Source: Darksidea phi
Taxonomy: Eukaryota; Ascomycota; Dothideomycetes; Pleosporales; Lentitheciaceae
Length of the DNA stretch: 24,262 bases
Assembly: GCA_030770425.1 (NCBI GenBank)
Contig: JASJFT010000376.1
Location: 1-24,262, forward strand
Direction of reading: 5' to 3'
Both the position numbers and the translations under genes were made by a program. The notes below the pieces were generated by a model that was not told the DNA's origin, did no database searches, and saw nothing but the letters and a program-made list of their open reading frames with translations. This document shows positions 8,839 through 19,379 of this stretch, piece after piece (position 1 is the first letter of the stretch; every line of letters begins with the position of its first letter).

Positions 8839-10430
8839 TAAAATTAAACTTATATTCTAAACTTTATAACTAATTTATCTTTATATAATTAACTAAATTA
8901 CTAAATTAGTATAATAATAAGATAGTAGATACTAAGAACTATATAGATCCTTTAAGATTTAATTTATTTAATAAATAGCCCTTCTACTTTACCTTTCTAT
9001 AAAAGAAAGATAAAGATAAAATATAAGTTTTAAGTATAATAAGAAATATATAAGTTATAAGTAGAGCTTAAAGTAGAACTAAAAGCTAGAAGCTCTTTCT
9101 TAAGAAAAAAATATACTAGTAAAAACTAGTTAAGATCTATAAATTAATCTCTTTAGAAGAGTTTATTAATAAAGAGATATATATTAATCTTTAGACTTTT
9201 AAAACTATTTTTCTCTTTTAAGAGGAAAGTATAAATTAAGATAGCTTTAAGAAAAAAATTAATAAATATATTAAAAGAGTTAAATTACTTAAAGAAGAAA
9301 ATAAATTCTAAATTCTTTATCTAATAAATACTAAAAAAATAAAAAAAACCTTTAGACTATAATATAGTTTAGGATATACTAGCTACTTAGAAGAGATCTA
9401 ATCTAATTACTAATATTTTAATAAATAATAGTCTCTATCTTATTATAGCTAAAAGACTAGTAATTACTATAAAAGTAGGTCTAGTTATTAGAAATATTTT
9501 TATAAATACTATAACTAATAAGTATAACTAATTTAGTAAAAAAAGAAACTACTTTAAAAGATAAGTTAAAAAGTTTTAAAAAGAGTTTTAATAAGTCTAG
9601 AGAACTATAAGTAAATAATAGAGTTTAGAGAAAAATCTTAAGTAGTTCTCCTCTATAGCTATCTATACTAAGATTAGACTTATAGTTCTCTCTTAGTATA
9701 ACTTTAAGTTTACTCTTAAGACTCTACTATTATAATATAATCCTAATAATAGATAAGATATAAAAGAGATAAAACTCTTCTTTATAATAGTATAGTTAAA
9801 TAACTTAAATATCGATCTTTAAAGAACCTCTTTTATCTATTATATTCCTCTTTAAACCCCTAAACTTTTAGAAAGGTTAACCCTAGTAGAATTTAGTCTA
9901 ATATTTAATCTTTTAGTTAAGCTTTTTATAAAAGAAGCTAATTATTAAACTAATTATATTCCTAAATCTAATATAAACTTTTCTATCTAATAAGAACTAT
10001 TATAAGTATTTATTAGATTTAAATATACTATTCTTTACTATAAAGAAAATAAAAAATACTTCTACTTTTTACTCTAGTATCTACTCTATAAGATTTCTAT
10101 TAGTCTTACTAGAGTTTATAACTATTATCTTAGATAATAAAATATAGATCTTTATTTAGAAGAAGAATATTATAGAGAACTACTAAAATAACTTTTTATA
10201 AATCTCTAGCTTCTAGAAAACTATATTCTATTCTAATTCTATTTTATTTAAAGATAACGAAAAGTCTAAGTTAAAAAACTAGCTCTATAATATAGAATAA
10301 AAACTTATTATTAATAAGAACTAATACGTATAAGAAACCTTCTAGTAAATAGCTAAGATCTATTAAGTTTATATTATATTCTAACTAATAGACCTAGTAA
10401 AAGACTATATTTAGATAGAGCTAAATTCTA
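8839..10430 (+). other. Element B leader and gag N-terminal region, not resolved
   Basis: 1.6 kb between the 5' LTR and the readable part of gag. Lysine-rich, protein-like fragments occur (for example 9000-9350 and 9700-10300), but no frame stays open and no motif is recognisable. A primer-binding site should lie just after 8838. The bases TAAAATTAAAC there could be a RIPed TGG-type site, but this cannot be shown. Confidence 0.35.
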
Positions 10431-10960
10431 GAGAGAAAGAAGTAGACTTTATATTTAATATAGACCTACTAGAATATATTAAAAACTACTCCGAAAATCC
10501 CTATATAAAAAAGAAGATAAAAGTTAAATTTTACTAACTATATATAAATATATTTAATAAAGTTAATAACTTTATTAAGAATTTTAAATATCTAGTAATA
10601 AAGGTCTATCTATCTTATTACTAGTAGAATAAAGAATTTATAATTAAACTCTACTTTAATTTAAAAAATAAGATAAATCTATTTAATAATAGTAATTCTA
10701 TTTTTAATAAGCTTTATAAATATATAACTTTAACTAATAAGATACTACTTAAGAATAACTAGTACTAAAAGATTTAACTTACTTAAAGTAACTAATTAGT
10801 TACTTTTAAAAAAAAGTAGTCGACTATAAGTAGATTCTTTTCTAATAAGTTAGAAAAGAAGTTTATTTATTTTAAAAATATATCTAAGCTTTATAACTAC
10901 TTTTTTAAGAAGTATAAGATATCTTAACTAAGATCTATAGATAAATATTATATAGTTTAA
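10430..10960 (+). pseudogene. gag: gag remnant of element B
   Basis: The frame at 10442 reads V-D-F-I-F-N-I-D-L-L-E-Y-I-K-N-Y and continues for about 160 codons with few stops. It contains F-N-K-V-N-N-F-I-K-N-F and K-E-F-I-I-K-L-Y-F-N-L-K-N-K, which fits the capsid part of a Gypsy gag in position and style. A zinc-knuckle-like group of Tyr codons lies at about 10866-10915 (Y-F-K-N then Y, then F-F-K-K-Y), but the spacing is not canonical. The frame is lost as insert I3 begins. The assignment rests on position in the element and general character more than on a diagnostic motif. Confidence 0.5.
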
Positions 10961-11199
10961 TTATATAATAATTAGAAAACTTTTCTAATTCTAGTATAAA
11001 ACTTTATTAATCTTCTCTTCCTCTTACTCCTATATTACTACCTTAATTACTAGGGCGTTCGCTAGCTATTCGAATCCTCTATACTCTACTAAGGACTTAA
11101 AGAATTAGATATTTAAATCGATATTACTAATTATCTATTATAGTCTTATATTCTAATTATAAATAAAGGTATTATTCGCTAGAGTTAAGCTTATATTAC

Positions 11200-11475
11200 T
11201 AGTTAGCTATATTTCTACGTTAATATAGATATACTATACTAAGCGCCTAGAGGAGGACCTCGCTATCGAAGATAAGAAGATATAATATCCTAGTATTATC
11301 TAGATCTACTACTCTCTTATTCTCTAACTTTAGTTCTCGTAGCTTCTTCTTTAAATATTCCTTCGCTTTCTTAGAAATATTAATAATATAGATAATTATA
11401 GTTTAGTAGATAGTATTCGGCTTATTATAGAAGATTAGTTAATTTATTATACTTTATATAGTATATAGTATTCGA
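11200..11475 (-). pseudogene. Decayed minus-strand ORF fragment in I3
   Basis: On the minus strand the frame reads N-K-x-N-T-I-Y near 11420, then K-K-A-K-E-Y-L-K-K-K-L-R-E-L and K-L-E-N-K-R-V-V-D-L-D-N-T-R (about 11380 down to 11300). This is a strongly charged, probably coiled-coil stretch, followed by I-F-D-S-E-V-L-L. Such a lysine/glutamate helix is common near the C-terminus of fungal pogo/Fot-type transposases, but no DDE residues are visible and I do not claim that family. Stops are TAA/TAG. Plus-strand translation of the same bases gives only low-complexity Ser/Phe/Leu, so the minus strand is preferred. Confidence 0.35.
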
Positions 11476-11540
11476 TTATTAAATAAATAACCTTTTATAC
11501 CTTCGTATATAGCTATTTAGTATAATAGATAAATATTACT

Positions 11541-11636
11541 TCTTTAGTTTATATTCTTTAGTTTATATTCTTTAGTTCGTATCTCTTTATTTATATTTTT
11601 TAGTTTATATCTCTTAGTTTATATCTCTTAGTTCTA
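11541..11636. repeat. 14-bp minisatellite, about seven copies
   Basis: Head-to-tail units of TCTTTAGTTTATAT. The first two (11541-11554, 11555-11568) are identical. The later ones carry T/C changes and one has an extra base. The array is pyrimidine-rich on the plus strand and lies within I3. Confidence 0.85.
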
Positions 11637-11778
11637 GTAATTCCTCTCTTTTATATTCTTCTTCCTTTCTCTAGGCTATATATTAAGACTTATATTAGAT
11701 AAAGCTAGTATTAGCTATTTACTATTCTATAGTTAGCTAACGTTAAGTATTCTACTCTTTTTATATATAGTTAAAATA

Positions 11779-11878
11779 TTAGTACTAGTCTTTAGATATA
11801 TATAGTTTATTATTAAGTAGAAAAACTCCTTTATAATAGTATAGTTACGTAATATAGCTTTTTCTTAGAAAAAAAAAA
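11779..11878 (+). repeat. Shared retroposon 3' tail plus poly-A (I3 copy)
   Basis: Matches the end of I1 (5886-5991) nearly base for base up to the A tract. Relative to I1 it carries extra bases around the palindrome TTACGTAA at 11843-11850. The two copies otherwise differ by transitions. Confidence 0.8.
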
Positions 11879-12490
11879 TTATAGAAAATAAATAAATAGT
11901 AAAACTATTCTAACTATATTATATAAAAAGTAATATAAAATATTATAAAAGTAGAAGTTAATACTATCTTTTTTAATAATTCTAAAGAAGAAGCTTATTT
12001 AATCTTCTTATATAAAGAGAAAAGTAGTTTAAAATATAACTCTAATATCTTCTCTATAGTCTTAAAAAATAAAAGTTACTAAAAGAGGACTTCTTCTTAA
12101 TAGCCTATATAGGAGTAATTAAATCCCTTAATTATTAATAGCTTATTAAGATATTATAACTTATAAATTTAAAATTATTTATACTTCTTATTTAACTCGT
12201 AGTAAATAGTCTAGCTATATAGTTAAGAGGATTAGTAAATAGTAATACTAGTATATATCTATTAGTCTACTCTAAATATTTAAAGATAGTAAAGAAAAAA
12301 TTAAAATCTATCTTTTATTAACTAAAGAAACTAATTCTTCTTAATAAGTTTAATAGAAAATATAACTATTTAATTAATATAACTATTTAAACTAATCTAT
12401 TAATCTAAAGAAAGAATATATTTATCTAGTTCCTCTTTTATAAACTTAAATATTATAATATAATACTTAAAAGAAAATTCTTTAAATAAA
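11879..12490 (+). other. Element B between I3 and readable pol
   Basis: Eroded element B sequence. It should hold the end of gag and the protease. Lysine/asparagine-rich fragments are readable, but no knuckle, D-S/T-G motif or stable frame can be defended. Confidence 0.35.
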
Positions 12491-14685
12491 TTTAATTCTT
12501 AATCGACTATTATAACTAAACTTTATACTAGCTAAATAATATTTTAAAGTAGATAAAATATAATCTAATTATTATAAAAAAGCTAGATTCGAAGTTAGAG
12601 CTAGAATACTAGGATAATACTTTATACTATAATAATCTAATTAATTAGTAAGTTAAAGTATAGAAGAAGGTCTATTTACTTAAAAAGAATTTAATACTTA
12701 GTTTAAAAATTTCTATTAAAATCCTTATAATCCTTTAGAAGAAGGTTTATAAATTTACTAAAGTCCTACTATAAATAATAAAAAATTAATAAATTACTTC
12801 TAAAGAAATATAAAGGAATATAGATAGTAATACTAATAGTAATTTAGAAGATATTAAATCTAAAAAAAGCTAATAAAGTTACTAAAAAAATAATAGAAAG
12901 AAAAAGAAAGTAATACCTATTTCTAATAACCTACTAAAGTAGACTATTAATAATAAGTTTAATATATATTTTTTTAAGTCTTTAGATATATAAAAGCTTA
13001 TAGATAAGAAAAAGATTATACTAAAAGCTACTAGTCTATATAAAGTTAACTTATTAATTAAAAATAAATAATTAAAAGATTTAATAGAATAAAATATATA
13101 AGATATAATAGTAGAGAAACTTCTTTATAAAGGATATATAAAGATTATTCTAAATTACTTCTTAAAAGTTAACTTAGATAAGCTATTCTTTAAAAGAAAA
13201 AGTATTAATTATAAAATTATTTTTAAGAATAATATAAATAAGCTTAGTATAAGTCTACTTTATAATATATTCCTTAAATATCTAAAGTTATTAAAAGTTT
13301 ACTTAGAAGAGTATCTAAAGAAAGACTTTATTATAACTAGTAATACTAACTTTATCTTATCTATTCTATTTATTAAAAAGTTAGAAGGGGAATAAAAGTT
13401 CTATATTAACTACTAAAAAATTAATATAGTTATAAAAAAGGATATTATAACTATCTTCTTAATTAAAGAAATATTAATATAACTCTTTAGAGTAAAAATA
13501 TTTACTAAGCTAGATATATATTAAGTCTTTTATTATATTAAATTAAATCTTAATATAAAAGACTTTATAACTTTTAAAATATAATATAAAAATTATAAAT
13601 ATTATATTCTACCTTTTAGACTATATAATAGACTAGTAACTTTTTAATACTATATTAATTAAGTACTTAAGAATAAAATTAATAAGATCTATACTATCTA
13701 TATAAATAATATTTTAATCTACTTAAAAAATCTTCTTAAATATAAAAAATATATAAATAAAATTCTAGATAAGCTTAAAAAGACTAAACTATAGGTTAAT
13801 ATTAAAAAGAGTAAGTTTATAGTTACTAAGGTAAAATTCTTAAATTTTATTATTAATACTAAAGAGATTTATATAAATCTTAATAAGATAATAACTATTA
13901 AAGATTAAAAGAAATCTATAATCTTAAAAGGACTATAAGCTTATTTAGACTTTTATAACTATTATTATAAGTAATTAAAAGACTATAGTTATATAATCTA
14001 TCTACTTATTTAACTATTATAAAAGAGAAAATTCTATACGTTTAGGTCTAAAAAGTAAATTATATTTAAGAAAAGTAAGATATTATTATATTTAGATATT
14101 ATTATAAGATATTACTTACTTTATTATAAAATCTATATAGAAACTAATATAAGTAATAGTATTCTAGTAGATATTTTTATATAGCTCTAAGATAATAAAA
14201 TCTAATAATCTATAGTCTATCTTATAAAGATAATAAAGTCAATAAAAATAAACTATAAGATTTATAATAAAAAGATACTTATAGTTATAAAAGAATTAAA
14301 TAAATAAAGGACTTAGCTTATAAAACTATAATTAAATAAACTCTTTTAAGTTATTACTAATTACTAAATACTAGAGTACTTCTTAACTAAGTACGAATTA
14401 ATCTTATAATAGACTCGCTAGACTAAAAAGCTTATAAACTATTACTATACTATTTATTATTACTTTAAAACTATTAATATTATTATAAATACTCTCTCTT
14501 AAAAATAGAAGAAGTTAAAAACTTAAAAGAAAAAAGATAAAGCTACTAGGACTTATATCTTTATCTCTTCTAAATAGACCTTTACTATAATAGTTATCTT
14601 AATAGCTATTATTATTATCTAGAATTCTAAGTATAAAACTAAAGTTTATTCTTATTTACTTCTTAATTATATACTTTATAAAAAT

Positions 14686-14699
14686 TATATATATATATT
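14686..14699. repeat. TA run at a frame change in element B pol
   Basis: An alternating AT run. RT and RNase H upstream are in one frame and the integrase start downstream is in another, so an indel lies between about 14510 and 14720. This run is the likeliest site. Confidence 0.5.
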
Positions 14700-14836
14700 A
14701 TACTTAAACTAGAATAAAAGTTAGCTTATTAAGAATATAAGTACCTATTCTTAACCCTATTTAGACTTCTTCTCTAAAAAGAGAAGTTAGTAATATCTAA
14801 AGTAGAATTTCTTAAGATTTATTTTATTTAGGTAGT

Positions 14837-14841
14837 ATATA
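14837..14841. repeat. 5-bp target duplication of D (left copy)
   Basis: ATATA, repeated at 21896-21900. Five bases is the usual length for Gypsy integrase. The word is weak evidence in AT-rich DNA, but it falls exactly at both LTR ends and its removal restores B's integrase frame. Confidence 0.8.
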
Positions 14842-15337
14842 TATTATAAACTATATACGATCTCTAGAATTACGATAACTAGAGCTACTAGAGATCGAGC
14901 TAATTACTAGTTCGGACGACGAGTATAAGGAATACTATAAGACCAATCTTAGTTAAGACGAGGATACTAATCTTAGATAAAAAGTAGACTATAATATAGA
15001 TATATAAAAGATTACGTAATAGAGCTATAGATTTATAGATATAGATTTATAAATCTAAAGAAGATTACGTAATAAAGCTATAGATTTATAATTATAGATC
15101 TATAAATCTAAGAAATCTATACTAAGAGGGTTATAGATCTAAGAAACTAAATTAATATATAATAATTACGAATCTCCTAGATAGTTTTTCTCTTATAGTT
15201 AATTTCGAATCTAGATTAATCCTAGTATATTAACATAATTAAACTATTATTACTTATTTTAAACTCCTTCTCTCTTATCTTAAGTATAAACCCTAAGCGA
15301 GGTCTAATAACCTATTAGGTCTAGACCCCGTCTTATA
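14842..15337 (+). repeat. 5' LTR of D, with internal 53-bp tandem repeat
   Basis: 496 bp, starting TATTATAAACTATATACGAT and ending ACCCCGTCTTATA. It aligns with 21400-21895 without length change, and the differences I compared are all C/T or G/A. Inside, two units of about 53 bp lie head to tail at 15008-15060 and 15061-15112. Each contains ATTACGTAATA and short palindromes such as AGATTTATAAATCT. Repeats in this part of an LTR often lie in the U3 promoter. After 15337 the primer-binding site should follow; the bases there (TCTTAACTATCCGGTAGG) cannot be matched to a tRNA after RIP. Confidence 0.92.
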
Positions 15338-15373
15338 TCTTAACTATCCGGTAGGTAAGAGTAGCTAATTATA

Positions 15374-16400
15374 ATAGTAGGAAATAGAATCTAACTAAGC
15401 GCGGTAATATACCTACTAACCTAGACTAGATCTTTAGAGGAAGAAAGCTATTATAAGTTTAATTTACTAGAAGGTAGTATAATTACGGAAAATTTCTAGA
15501 GAGTTATTAAGAACTAGTTTACGTTTAAGAAATAAGAAGATATATTAAAAGTATAGATTATAGAGTTAATAAAAATACTTCGAAGATATACGAATAAGCT
15601 ATTAAAGTTAGAAGAACTAAAAAAGTTTAATAGAATAAGATTAAAGCTTAGAGGATTTTTAGCTAATATAATAATCTATCTTAATCTTAATAGAGTAAAG
15701 TTATCTATAAAGAGCGATAAAGTATTATTTATAGTAGTATAGTTTATTAGAAAAGCTATTATTTAGTTCGAATTATATTTAAATAAGTAACTATAATTAC
15801 CTAAGATCTAACGAAGTAATAAGATAAATATTATCTTCTTAAGTTATAAGTACTTCGAAAATAAGCTATAAATTACCTTTAAAGATATAGATTTAGAAAG
15901 ATTAGCTAAATAGAAAATTATATACTTAAAGTAAACTAAGTCTACTATAGTCTATATATTAGAGTTTAAATAACTCGTTACTAAGATTAAATAGGGAGAA
16001 GTAGCCCTTATATTATAATACTACGAAGGACTAAAAGACTATATCTAATATAAGATAATTAGAATAGAGTAACCCTAGACTATAAGAGGATTAATTAAAT
16101 AAGCTATTAAGATTAATAATAATCTCTACCTCTAGTATATAGAAAGAAAAGGAAATAGGTTCTAAGAAAAACGAAATAAAAAAGAGTACTATAGACTAGA
16201 ACTAATAGTCCTAGGGGCTAGTTTAGAGCCTAAGAAAGAAAAATAAAATTCTAAAAAGTAAGAGCTTTATAATAAGAAAGCTTACTTTAAGTACGAAAAA
16301 CTAGGATACCTAGTAAAAGACTATAGAATAAGTCTAATAAAAGGAAAACCCTACTATACCTAATAAGGTAAAAGGAATAGAATAGCTATAATATAAGAAT
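15374..16400 (+). pseudogene. gag: D gag: capsid and zinc knuckle
   Basis: The capsid part includes A-L-I-L-x-Y-Y-E-G-L-K-D-Y-I (about 16000-16050), the FYxGLKDxIKDxL motif of the retrotransposon gag family, followed by A-I-K-I-N-N-N-L-Y (RIDNRLY in relatives). The zinc knuckle is at 16283-16324: Y-F-K-Y-E-K-L-G-Y-L-V-K-D-Y, with Tyr replacing Cys, Cys, His and Cys at CX2CX4HX4C spacing. The segment between is basic. It would form the RNA-packaging particle. No separate stop is needed before pol, which follows in the same frame. Confidence 0.88.
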
Positions 16401-17399
16401 ATAATATTATATATTAGATAACTTATATACGCGACTAGTATAAGACGTACTATAAGGTAAAGCTAAATACTAGCTACTAGCTATAGAAATAGTAAGTAGC
16501 TACGACTCGGGAGTCTTAGAGAAGAGTTTTATTCTTATTAAAAGTATAAGAAGAAATACCTAAGAAAGACTTATCTATAGAAAAAGAAGATTCTAATAAT
16601 ACTATAGATACGCTATTATAAATAATTAATAATAGTAATAAGTCTTTAAAATTAGATAATAAAAATCTAATTATACTTTATAAGAATACTAGATACCTAT
16701 AGATAACCTAACTATCTAAGAAAGAAATAGGACTAGTATAGGACCTTAATACGACTTATACTTAAGCCCTATAATTTATTAAAAAAACTACGATATCTCT
16801 CTTAGTATAAGAACTTTATAAGAAATAGTCTAGATTATACCTAATATACTAACTATTTAAAAACTTTAAGTAATAAATTAAAAAGAACTTTATTATAATA
16901 GATATTATATCTAACTAAGAAACTTAGAAAGAAGTATAGTATATTATAAAGTAGGTTAATTAAAAATAACTATAATATATAGTAATCGAATATTAGATTC
17001 CCGTAAGAATAACCTCTATAAAATATAATAATTAGAGATATAAGATTAATCTAGAGGATAATCTATAATATGAAATATAATATCTAGTATACTTTAAGAT
17101 TATATAGATCTTATATATATAAAGAGAGTATAAACTCTATAAGGGAGTAAAATAGAAAAATAACTATTATCTAGCTAAGGATTATAATAAAAGAATTATA
17201 TAAGTAGTTATACTTAAAGATATCTATAAATAGTAATAATTAGAGAATTAACGATAGAAAGAATATATATAAATTATACTAGGACTACTCCTACCCCTAA
17301 ACTACGTACTAGAACGATTATAGTACGAGTACCCTAAGAATAAATATCTAAAATATATTTAAACTAAGATTAATACGAAATATTAGCTAAAGAAGATAA

Positions 17400-17640
17400 G
17401 AATTTAAGGAATAAAAGAATAAGACTATATCTACCTTCTAGAAACCTATTAGGGGAAATAGATTAATACTCTAATCGATAGTAGAGCTACTTAAAACTTT
17501 ATTAGTAAGGATTTTACCTAGAGGATAAAAATATCCTAATAAAAGAAAAAATATCCTAGTATTATATATATAATTGAAGGAGAACTCTTTAAAGAACTTA
17601 TAATATATAAAACTAAAGGTAAGCTTAGCCTATAAGGATA
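17400..17640 (+). pseudogene. pol: D aspartic protease
   Basis: The retropepsin-like protease that cuts the polyprotein. The catalytic motif is at 17477-17491: L-I-D-S-R-A-T, from L-I-D-S-G-A-T with Gly turned to Arg (GGA to AGA), followed by N-F-I-S. The domain is of normal size, and the frame continues to RT through a linker of about 350 bases. Loss of the catalytic glycine alone should abolish activity. Confidence 0.8.
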
Positions 17641-18004
17641 GAAAAAGAATAACGAAACGCTCGACGTTATTAAAATATTAGAAGACTAAGATATAATCTT
17701 AGGAATACTATAGCTATAAGAAGCTAACCCCGAGATTAGATAGTTAAGCTAATAGATAGTATTTCTATAATAAAGGCTTAGTATAACCTAAGAAGAAAAT
17801 AATAGTATTCTAGAATAATATAAGAAATAGGAAGAACTATTTAGAAAATTAAGAGAGAGCCTACTAGAGTACTAACCCTAGGATTATACTATCCTATTAT
17901 AAGAAGAAAAGATACTAGGATTCGGACTAATCTATAAACTAACTAAAGAAGAAAACGCTATTATAATTAAGTACCTAAAAGAGAACCTAAGGAAAAAATA
18001 TATT

Positions 18005-18660
18005 TAATACTCTATCTTATTTATAGGATACTTAGTTCTCTTTATACCTAAGAAAGGTATAATAGAACTACGATTATATATTAATTATCGAATACTTAAT
18101 AATATTATAATTAAGAATAGATATCCTCTACCTCTAATTTCGGAAATATAGGACTAATTAAGAAAAGCTAAATAGTTTATACGATTAGATATTCGAAATA
18201 TATACTATTAGATTCGAATTAAGAAAGAAGAAGAATAGAAAATAGTATTTAGAATAAAATAAGAATTATATAAGTATTAGGTAATACCTTTTAGACTTAT
18301 AAACGTACCTATAATATTTTAAGAATAAATTAATAATATTTTATAAAACTATCTAGACTAGTTTATAATAGTATACCTCGACGATATTCTTATCTACTTA
18401 GAAATAGAAGAAGAATATAAATAATATATTAAAAAGGTACTATAGACGCTTAAAGAAGTATAACTATACCTATATCTACGAAAATATAAATTCTACGTAT
18501 AAGAAATAGAGTTTCTAGAATTTATTATTAGACTTAAAGAGATTAAAGTAGATTTAAAATAAATTAAGAAGATTAAAGAATAGTCTACGCCGAAGAACCT
18601 TAAGGAACTATAATCGTTCCTAGGATTCTATAATTTCTATCGAAAACTAATACTATAATA
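18005..18660 (+). pseudogene. pol: D reverse transcriptase
   Basis: Gypsy RT. It begins with F-I-P-K-K-G, then E-L-R-L-Y-I-N-Y-R-I-L-N-N (LRLCxDYRxLN) at about 18068, N-R-Y-P-L-P-L-I at 18117-18140 and F-x-R-L-D-I-R-N. The catalytic box V-Y-L-D-D-I-L-I-Y at 18371-18397 is fully intact, because its codons contained no CpA or TpG. The RT-RNase H connection (S-F-L-G-F-Y-N-F-Y-R-K-L) is at about 18613-18650. It differs clearly from the RTs of A and B, so D is a separate lineage. Confidence 0.93.
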
Positions 18661-18779
18661 GAGTATAATAACGGTACCCCTTATAGAACTTATAAAGAAG
18701 GACTAATCCTTTAAATAGGGAATAGAATAATAGAAAGCTTTTAAAAGAATTAAGGAATAATTTACTAAGAAACTTATAA

Positions 18780-19190
18780 TTAAGATATATAATCTAGAAG
18801 AACTATTAATTATTAAAATAGACGTATTAGATTATATAATAGAAGTAGTACTATTATAAAAGAATAAGAAAGATAATCTTAGACTAGTATACTACTTCTT
18901 ATAGAAAATAATACTAGTAGAACTTAATTATAATATCTATAATAAGGAGTTATTAGTAATTATTAAAGTTCTAAAAGAATAGAGATCTAATTTATAGGGA
19001 TCTAAATACTTAATTATAATCTATATAGATTATAAGAACCTAATAGAATTCTTAACGAATAAACTATTAATTAAAAGATAGATATAATAGACGTAAACCC
19101 TCGCGACTTACGATATTAAGATCGTATATATAAAAGAATTAGAGAATAAGAGAGCTAATATACTTAGTAGATAACCTAATTACTAAGAAA
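18780..19190 (+). pseudogene. pol: D RNase H
   Basis: Removes RNA from the RNA-DNA hybrid during reverse transcription. It reads I-I-K-I-D-V-L-D-Y-I-I-E-V-V-L-L, where the first catalytic Asp region (DASxxxxGAVL) is preserved as K-I-D-V. Then come N-Y-N-I-Y-N-K-E-L-L-V-I-I-K, the second acidic helix with Glu kept, and L-A-T-Y-D-I-K-I-V-Y with E-N-K-R-A-N-I-L-S-R near 19140-19170 (from NxxADALSR, Asp now Asn). The order and spacing are normal for Gypsy. Confidence 0.88.
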
Positions 19191-19379
19191 TAAAAAAGCC
19201 TAGTATAGCTATTCTTAAACTATAAAAAGACGAAACGATTATATATAATCGTCTATAGCTAGTAGAAATAAGAGAGATAGTACTCGAATAAAATAGAAAC
19301 GAATAGACCTAATAGATCTATAAGGCTACTACCGAATTAACGGAAGAACGAAATAAGATCTAAGAAGTAATCTAAGAAA

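Larger units (their letters stand above)
10960..11878. mobile_element. Insert I3: element sharing the I1 poly-A tail
   Basis: An island of higher GC and CpG inside B. The right end is sharp: 11779-11868 matches 5886-5964 of I1 (AGTACTAGTCTTTAGATATA and onward), followed by A10 at 11869-11878. The rest of I3 is unlike I1. It contains a minus-strand ORF fragment and a 14-bp minisatellite. The left edge lies somewhere between 10930 and 11040. A shared 3' end on different bodies is typical of SINE/LINE families that use a common 3' tail, but a minus-strand ORF is odd for that, so I3 may be composite. Confidence 0.6.
12490..14841 (+). pseudogene. pol: pol remnant of element B: RT, RNase H, start of integrase
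   Basis: One frame (codon starts leaving remainder 1 on division by 3) is readable from about 12500 to beyond 14500. The approach to RT has S-L-L-Y-N-I-F-L-K-Y-L and L-F-I-K-K-L-E-G. RT proper starts F-Y-I-N-Y-x-K-I-N at 13399, from FCxDYRKLN, and continues with F-T-K-L-D-I-Y and P-F-R-L-Y-N-R. The YxDD box at 13699-13722 reads Y-I-N-N-I-L-I-Y. The RT-RNase H connection (A-Y-L-D-F-Y-N-Y-Y) and RNase H follow, with I-E-T-N-I-S-N-S for the first Asp region and I-N-Y-K-I-Y-N-K-K-I-L. Near the TA run at 14686-14699 the phase changes. Just before D it reads E-K-L-V-I-S-K-V-E-F-L-K-I-Y-F-I, the start of the integrase zinc domain. Confidence 0.85.

Noticed and set aside
8839..10430. Separate host gene between the B LTR and B gag
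   Set aside because: No stable frame, no splice-site pattern and the same extreme AT bias as B; it is simplest to treat it as B's leader and gag.
11541..11636. Telomere-like or centromere satellite
   Set aside because: A short, single minisatellite of a pyrimidine-rich 14-mer inside a transposon; it does not resemble TTAGGG repeats.
17051..17053. Rare ATG codons (for example 17050-17052 and 3965-3967) as possible gene starts
   Set aside because: They lie inside degraded pol frames with stops close by; they are leftover TpG, not functional starts.
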